In this document: in pieces, positions 59,010-64,000 of the stretch | How positions within the stretch are numbered: position 1 is the first letter of the stretch | Layout of the letters: every line of letters starts with the position of its first letter | Assembly (NCBI GenBank): GCA_015698045.1 | Contig: BLAL01000259.1 | Coordinates: forward strand, 1-64,000 | Direction: 5' to 3' | Length of the DNA stretch: 64,000 bases | Source: Rhizophagus clarus | Taxonomy: Eukaryota > Glomeromycota > Glomeromycetes > Glomerales > Glomeraceae | Position numbers and translations under genes: made by a program | The notes under the pieces: generated by a model | Told to the model about the DNA's origin: nothing | What the model saw: only the letters and a program-made list of their open reading frames with translations | Databases searched by the model: none

Positions 59010-60055
59010 TACTAAAAACATTTGATCGGAACCTGCAAAAAAAAGATGGATTTGTTAGTAAAACGTTTCCTAAAAAAAAAAGAAAAAATAAAGTTTCGAA
59101 AATTTCGAAACTTACATTCATTACGCCCACGGCCATCGTCCAAGAATCGAAAACTAGAAGCTACAAAAAAAAGATGAAAACGTTAATAAAAACGTCTCCT
59201 AAAAAAAAACAAAGAAAAAAAAGTTTCTAAAATTTTGAAACTTACATTCATTATGCCCACAGCTATCGTCCAAGAATCGAAGACCAGAAGCTATAAAAAA
59301 AAAAGACGGAAATGTTAGTAAAACGTTTTCTAAAAAAAAAGAAAAAATAAAGTTTTGAAAATTTTGAAACTTACATTCATTACGCCCACAGCTATCGTCC
59401 AAGAATCGAAGACCAGAACCTACTAAAAAAAAAGATGGAAACGTTAGTAAAAACGTCTCCTAAAAAAAACAAAGAAAAAAAAAGTTTCGAAAATTTCGAA
59501 ACTTACATTCATTACGCCCACGGCCATCATCCAAGAATCGAAGACCGGAAGCTACAAAAAAAAAAAGATAGAAACGTTAGTAAAACGTTTCCTAAAAAAA
59601 AACAAAGAAAAAAAAGTTTCAAAAATTTCAAAACTTACATTCATTACGCCCACAGCCATCGTCCAAGAATCGAAGACCAGAAGCTACAAAAAAAAAGACG
59701 AAAACGTTAGTAAAATGTTTCCTAAAAAAAACAAAGAAAAAAAAAGTTTTGAAAATTTTGAAACTTACATTCATTACGCCCACGGCCATCATCCAAGAAT
59801 CGAAGACCAGAAGCTACAAAAAAAAAGATGGAAACGTTAGTAAAAACGTCTCCTAAAAAAAAACAAAGAAAAAAAAAGTTTTGAAAATTTTGAAACTTAC
59901 ATTCATTACGCCCACGGCCATCATCCAAGAATCGAAGACCAGAAGCTACAAAAAAAAAAGATGGAAACGTTAGTAAACGTTTCCTAAAAAAAAAAAGAAA
60001 AAATAAAGTTTTGAAAATGAAAATTTTCGAAATTTACATTAATTACGCCCATCGT
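59010..60055 (-). repeat. Tandem array of exon-like cassettes, about 130 bp, eight units
   Basis: Read on the minus strand, each unit has a T-rich tract, TAG, a 45-nt block (CTTCTGGTCTTCGATTCTTG...GTAATGAAT) and GTAAGTTTC. Corresponding points lie at 59113, 59243, 59372, 59504, 59636, 59766 and 59898, plus a degenerate unit near 60037. The TAG and GTAAGT signals are kept in essentially all full units. 45 nt is a multiple of three, so serial splicing would add 15 residues per unit. The unique flank on the downstream side also has an exon-like block (TTTTTTGCAG, GTTCCGATCAAATG, then GTATGTTTC near 59035-58990). Confidence 0.75.
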
Positions 60056-60567
60056 CTAAGGAGAGAAAAAAGAGATATTGGTACGTTTCTAAAATCATTA
60101 ATAATAAAACCTATTGTCAATTCGCCTTTCTGAAATCTTCAAGGCTGCATTCTACAAAAATGAAGAAAAGAAAGAAACATTAGAATGTTTCTTTAATACG
60201 AAACTTGCCATTTTTACAATAAAGCTAAAAAATTTTTTTTAAAATTAAATAAAAAAAAATTCGTTTTTTAAATTAAAAAAAATTCATTTTTATGTTAAAT
60301 AAAAAAAAAATTCATTTTTTTAGATTAAATAAAAAAAAATACGGCTTCTTTGGATGACGGTATTTCAGTGGTGTGTACTAACTTTTTGTTTGTTTGTTTT
60401 TTTATTTAAAGAAATACATTCTAACAGTTGCTTTTTTTTATTTGTAAATGAGCAGAAGGAAAAAAATGAAACGTAATAAGCAAAAATAAAAAAAAATTAT
60501 CAATAAATCAATAAACGAATGATGTAATTATATAGTCAGCCAATTAAAGATGATCATTTTTGATTGA

Positions 60568-60765
60568 AAAATTGGCAGAGTTATATAAAAATTGGCAGAA
60601 TTATATAAAAATAGGCAGAATTATATAAAAATCGGCAGAATTATATAAAATTGGCAGAATTACATAAAAATTGGCAGAATTACATAAAAATCGGCAGAAT
60701 TACATAAAAATCGGCAGAATTATATAAAAATCGGCAGAATTACATAAAAATCGGCAAGAGCATAT
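60568..60765. repeat. 20-bp subterminal tandem repeat, about ten copies
   Basis: Units of the form ATCGGCAGAATTACATAAAA run almost to the right end of the CACTA-like element. They share the core AATCGGCA with the left 33-bp array. Confidence 0.85.
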
Positions 60766-61339
60766 TAAAATAAAGCAAATTCCGATTTTTTTTCATTCGA
60801 CCTGTGATGCTTGAGTTGATAATATTGAATTTTATTTGTTTTGTAGTTCATTATGCTTCAGTTTTGCAGTTAATCTGCTTCATAACGCAGATTTACAGAA
60901 ATAAAATCATAAATACCCTAATAGAAAATGTTTTTCTTGATATAAATGAAGTCATTTTTATGAGAATATAAATAGTCTATCTATTCTTTCGAATCGCATA
61001 GCAATTCAAATGTAATTTACTGACGTAAATCTAATCACTGATTAGAGGTGAAGTAGAAAACAATAACTGAAAAATTCAGAAGGATTCTAGTAGATCACTG
61101 GAGATATGATATGCTACTGGTTGGGAATATGATGCATTACTAATAATGAAGATAAAAAGTGTCAATTATCAAATAAGGTTTAGGAAGATAGTAGACAATA
61201 CTTGCGAACATGATGACGCAAAAATGAATTGAGATTGAGAAAGATTCTTAAATGTAAGTAAGAATTTTTTTATTTTTTTTCTGGCTGATTAAGTTATGAT
61301 AACTATGGTATGCCTTAATCTCAACAGCTATGTAACTCA

Positions 61340-61670
61340 GACTTTTCTGATTGTGACAATCATTGCAGGAATAAGGAGCTAATGAAAACAACTTTAATTA
61401 TGCTGAGACATTTGGAATTCTCATATACAGTAAGTGATAATCCATTATGCATCCTTTTTACTAAAACTTGATAGTTCCTAACTTTATTTATTTCACAGAA
61501 AAAGATTATCATTTTTATTCCATGCACTATACTAATGGTATATATCTGGTGGATAAATTTGATGAATTCACAATACCATCCAGTATCAGTCAATTATGTG
61601 AATTATTAGAAATAATAAGGTCATTGCTCTCGTTTAAGGTAATAGTCAACATTACAGTGTTTCTATTGTA
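61340..61670 (+). pseudogene. Exon-like blocks of an unknown gene
   Basis: NKELMKTTLIMLRHLEFSY (about 61371-61427) precedes a GTAAGT-like site. KKDYHFYSMHYTNGIYLVDK and the following FDEFTIPSSISQLCELLEII run after TTTCACAG (61499) up to GTAATA near 61640. These resemble the C-terminal part of repetitive proteins I associate with glomeromycete transposon-rich regions, but I cannot name them. They may be the distal part of the gene at 56440-56958, separated by the CACTA-like insertion. Confidence 0.3.
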
Positions 61671-61914
61671 AATTCTAAATAATAATATTTTTAAAACCTT
61701 TTTTTTTATTGTAAAATTGTGTTATAAAACTTTACGACAATGTACAAAATCTGTTTGGTGGAAAATGCCAATTCATACAGAAATCTTATCATTATGGTAA
61801 GATTGCTACCAAGATATCTCCTAAATTGCCTTAATGATTAAAACTAAACTTCAATTTTAACAACAAAAATCTTTTTATTTTTTAACAAGCAGTCAGGCGA
61901 ACTTAACTTTTAAA

Positions 61915-62170
61915 CACAGGTCGAATGATGTCAAATCAGCTATCAATCAGTTATCAATCAGCTATCAGGATTGATGAACAGTCAAACGAATCAATATTCA
62001 ATTGGCAATAAATTGTACTACCTGATTGATGCCAAATGATGTCAAAAATTGGCACCAAATCAGGTTGCCAATTAAAAGATCAATGATCATCAATTAATGG
62101 TTGATTGATGGTTGATTGATGGTCAAATTATGGTCAAATTATGGTCAATTGATGGTCAATTGATGGTTGA
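61915..62170 (+). mobile_element. Second CACAGGTCGAAT terminus with its own subterminal repeats
   Basis: CACAGGTCGAATGATGTCAA repeats the end of the 57007 element. The following 250 bp are dense in ATCAATCAG/TGATTGATGG and GGTCAAATTATGGTCAAT repeats. No matching right end is seen before the window ends, so it is truncated or longer than the window. Confidence 0.5.
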
Positions 62171-62579
62171 AAGACCAATTTTTGTAAAATCATATAACGA
62201 ATAATAAAATTTATTATAGCACATAATATTTAGAATTACAAATAAAATACATAGTATCTTTATTTATATTAATAAGTATTTAAAATAAAAACATTCATTA
62301 TAATAATATATTAGCTAGTATATGACTGATAAAGTTAGTAATATTTAATAAATAAATAGTAAAGCGTAAATATAAAAAGCTAGTAATAATTATAATAAAA
62401 TATATAAATACAAAAAGTTAGTATTATGAAGAGTTTGATAAAATTTATAAAAAAAAAAAGAAAAAATATATGATGATGTTAGTAAAATATAAAAAAAAGA
62501 ATAACATTAGTAATATTAAAAAAAGGTAAAGTTAATATTATAATTTAATAAAAAGTGTATTTTTTTTTTAAAATGTTAT

Positions 62580-63030
62580 GAAATCTAAAAAAATCTCTAT
62601 TAAAAATATCTTATACAAACTCTTAGAAAACCTCAAAAAAAAAATCTCTGAATTTTAGAAAATTCAAAAAAAAAAATCATTTCCTAAACAAATCTTAGAA
62701 TATCTCAAAAAAAAAATTTTCTATCAAAAATATCTATACAAACCTTAAAAAATTTTACAAAAAAGGAATCTCTACCAAAATATCCTATATGGGGTCTTTA
62801 CAATAGAAAGGTACGAAACTCAAAAAAATTTTTAAATTTATTTTATATACTAATTATGTTTTTTATACTAAAATAAGTGTAAATTTAATATTAATTAAAT
62901 TTTTATTTTTTTTTGAGTTTCGTACCTTTCTATTGCAAAGACCCCATATGAACTCTTAGAAAATCTCTCTCAAAAAAATTTTCTATCAAAAAATCCCTCC
63001 TATCAGATATTCTATACGAACCCTTTACAT
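62580..63030. repeat. Degenerate tandem repeat of about 50-60 bp, with a MITE inside
   Basis: Variants of TATACAAACTCTTAGAAAA and CTCAAAAAAAAAATTTTCTA alternate several times (62605-62790 and 62946-63010). The unit is interrupted at 62790-62946 by a MITE. Confidence 0.7.
62790..62946. mobile_element. TA-flanked MITE with 38-bp inverted repeats
   Basis: The arms TGGGGTCTTTACAATAGAAA and TTTCTATTGCAAAGACCCCA continue for about 38 bp with one mismatch. TA is duplicated at 62788-62789 and 62947-62948. Related repeat units beside it (TATCTTATACAAACTCTTAG) show the uninterrupted target. No ORF. A decayed relative lies at 5682-5836. Confidence 0.88.
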
Positions 63031-63171
63031 ATGAATAGGATTCTGAACAATACTAATATAACTCACAAATGATCTGCATATGTTTACTATTAACTCTACG
63101 CAACTTTTTTTATAGTAACACTACGCAAACTTACATCTTAGTTAAAAAAAAATTTTTTAAATTTATAAAAA

Positions 63172-63199
63172 ATTTATTTATTTATTTATTTATTTATTG
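63172..63199. repeat. (TTTA)n microsatellite
   Basis: About seven TTTA units after a T/A-rich tract. Confidence 0.85.
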
Positions 63200-63549
63200 T
63201 GAGGTCGAGTCAATGTAATTTACATTTAAAAGAAAAAAAGAAATATAAATCTAAATTTTAAAATTAAAAAATAACATTATAATTGTAAAACAACTGGGCC
63301 TCAATCCTGATAATAGAATAAGAGAAGAAGTAGAGTCTTATACAAGAAACTACTTAATGCACTTCGATTAAAGGGATATCAGAAAGAACTATAAAATGAC
63401 CATAAAAATAATAAAAAATCTAAACTAAAGAGAAAATATGCTTAAAAATTTATAAAAAATTCGTTAACACTATAACGAATTATTTGGTATAAAGGTAGGA
63501 TCATGTGACTTACCGATCTAATCAGATAATTGATCTTTTTTTAATTTTA

Positions 63550-64000
63550 TTTATCAGTTTATTTTTGTGGTGTTTCCAGATGAAAAACACGACTGGACTT
63601 TTGGAATTAAGGTAAGGGAGGGTGGGGGAAGTGTTTTTCAGTATTTTTTTTTTAACTAATTAATTGATTTTTATTTTCTTTTTTGTAGTGTTGCCAGATG
63701 AAAAGCATGACCAGACTTTTGGAATTAAGGTAAGGGAGGTTGGGGAAAGTGTTTTTCAGTGTTTTTTTTTAACTAATTAATTAATTTTTTTTTTTCTTTT
63801 TTGTAATGTTGCCAGATGAAAAGCTTAACTGGACTTTTGGAATTAAGGTAAGGGAGGGTGGGTGAAGTGTTTTTCAGTTTTTTTTTAACTAATTAATTGA
63901 TTTTTTTTTCTTTTTTGTAGTGTTGCTAAACGAAAAACATGACTGGATTTTTGGAATTAAGGTAAGGGAGGGTGGGTGAAGTGTTTTTCAGTTTTTTTTT
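63550..64000 (+). repeat. Tandem array of exon-like cassettes, 114-118 bp, at least four units
   Basis: Each unit has T-rich sequence, TTTTTTGTAG (units 2 and 4; GTGG or GTAA in units 1 and 3), a 41-nt block (TGTTGCCAGATGAAAAGCAT...GGAATTAAG) and GTAAGGGAGG. GGAATTAAGG starts at 63603, 63721, 63839 and 63953. The block can encode LPDEKHDWTFGIK. The gap from donor to next acceptor is about 75 nt, the usual intron size here. The array runs off the window end. 41 nt is not a multiple of three, so serial inclusion would shift the frame. Confidence 0.8.

Larger units (their letters stand above)
57007..60806. mobile_element. 3.8-kb CACTA/EnSpm-like non-autonomous element
   Basis: The left end CACAGGTCGAATAAAAAAAA and the right end TTTTTTTTCATTCGACCTGTG are inverted. 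They begin CACAG and end CTGTG, with ATG duplicated on both sides (57004-57006 and 60807-60809). A 5-bp reading (GATGC with ACAGG termini) is also possible. CACAG-type ends, a 3-bp duplication and dense subterminal tandem repeats are typical of CACTA elements. The interior holds a 33-bp array, a 1.5-kb purine-rich region, an eight-unit array of about 130 bp and a 20-bp array. No transposase is seen, so it would move only with help from elsewhere. Confidence 0.75.

Noticed and set aside
57381-59136. Two overlapping minus-strand open frames of 506 and 576 codons rich in Phe and Ser
   Set aside because: They arise from a purine-rich plus strand that contains few stop triplets in the reverse reading. 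Composition is uniform, no domain is visible, and both lie inside a non-autonomous transposon.
59199-59928. Short frames on both strands repeating a DDGRGRNECKF-like peptide
   Set aside because: They read straight through the cassette and its spacer; the structure is better explained as a tandem array, with only the 45-nt block possibly coding.
60568-60765. CRISPR-like array of 20-bp repeats
   Set aside because: There are no unique spacers; it is a simple subterminal tandem repeat in a eukaryotic transposon.

Overview
The window looks like nuclear DNA of an early-diverging fungus, most likely an arbuscular mycorrhizal Glomeromycotina close to Rhizophagus. This is an inference from the very AT-rich composition, short GT-AG introns of about 65-90 nt, small single-exon secreted and coiled-coil genes, a broken Crinkler-type effector, and dense decayed DNA transposons. 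No bacterial operons, rRNA, tRNA or CRISPR were seen.

Layout. 1-3.0 kb: fossil of a DDE transposase-like gene (minus strand). 3.5-4.9 kb: a MITE, a probable solo LTR and a poly(A)-tailed retroposed sequence with a perfect 17-bp target duplication. 4.9-7.2 kb: an AT desert. 7.3-7.9 kb: a short gene interrupted by one TGA. 8-15.6 kb: little recognisable. 16.17-20.44 kb: a complete 23-exon condensin subunit 3 gene (CAP-G/Ycg1). 20.96-23.67 kb: Crinkler-type fossil. 24.29-25.86 kb: intronless repeat/coiled-coil gene. 26-33.4 kb: nearly empty. 33.5 kb: small secreted protein. 35.2-39.1 kb: a gene remnant, a coiled-coil gene and a divergent 8-exon AlkB-like oxygenase gene with a 25-nt microexon. 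40.4-41.7 kb: RTC4-like-domain gene (minus). 44.8-45.4 kb: RING-H2 gene. 46.7-47.1 kb: frame-disrupted small gene. 48.1 kb: TA-flanked MITE, followed by a small PB1/ubiquitin-like gene. 51.6-53.6 kb: 2-kb element with long terminal inverted repeats.

53.9-64 kb is a nest of DNA transposons. A hAT-like MITE interrupts a membrane-protein gene at an 8-bp duplication. A second hAT-like MITE follows. Then comes a 3.8-kb CACTA-like element loaded with four kinds of repeats, a second terminus of the same type, and a TA-flanked MITE with an old decayed sister at 5.7 kb.

The most unusual signal is two unrelated tandem arrays, one on each strand (about 59.0-60.1 kb minus; 63.55 kb to the window end plus). 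Their units look like exon cassettes: pyrimidine tract, usually a TAG, a 41-45 nt exon-like block, then GTAAG, with intron-sized spacers.

The housekeeping genes (condensin subunit, AlkB-like, RTC4-like, RING) sit as islands between repeats and do not form a pathway cluster.
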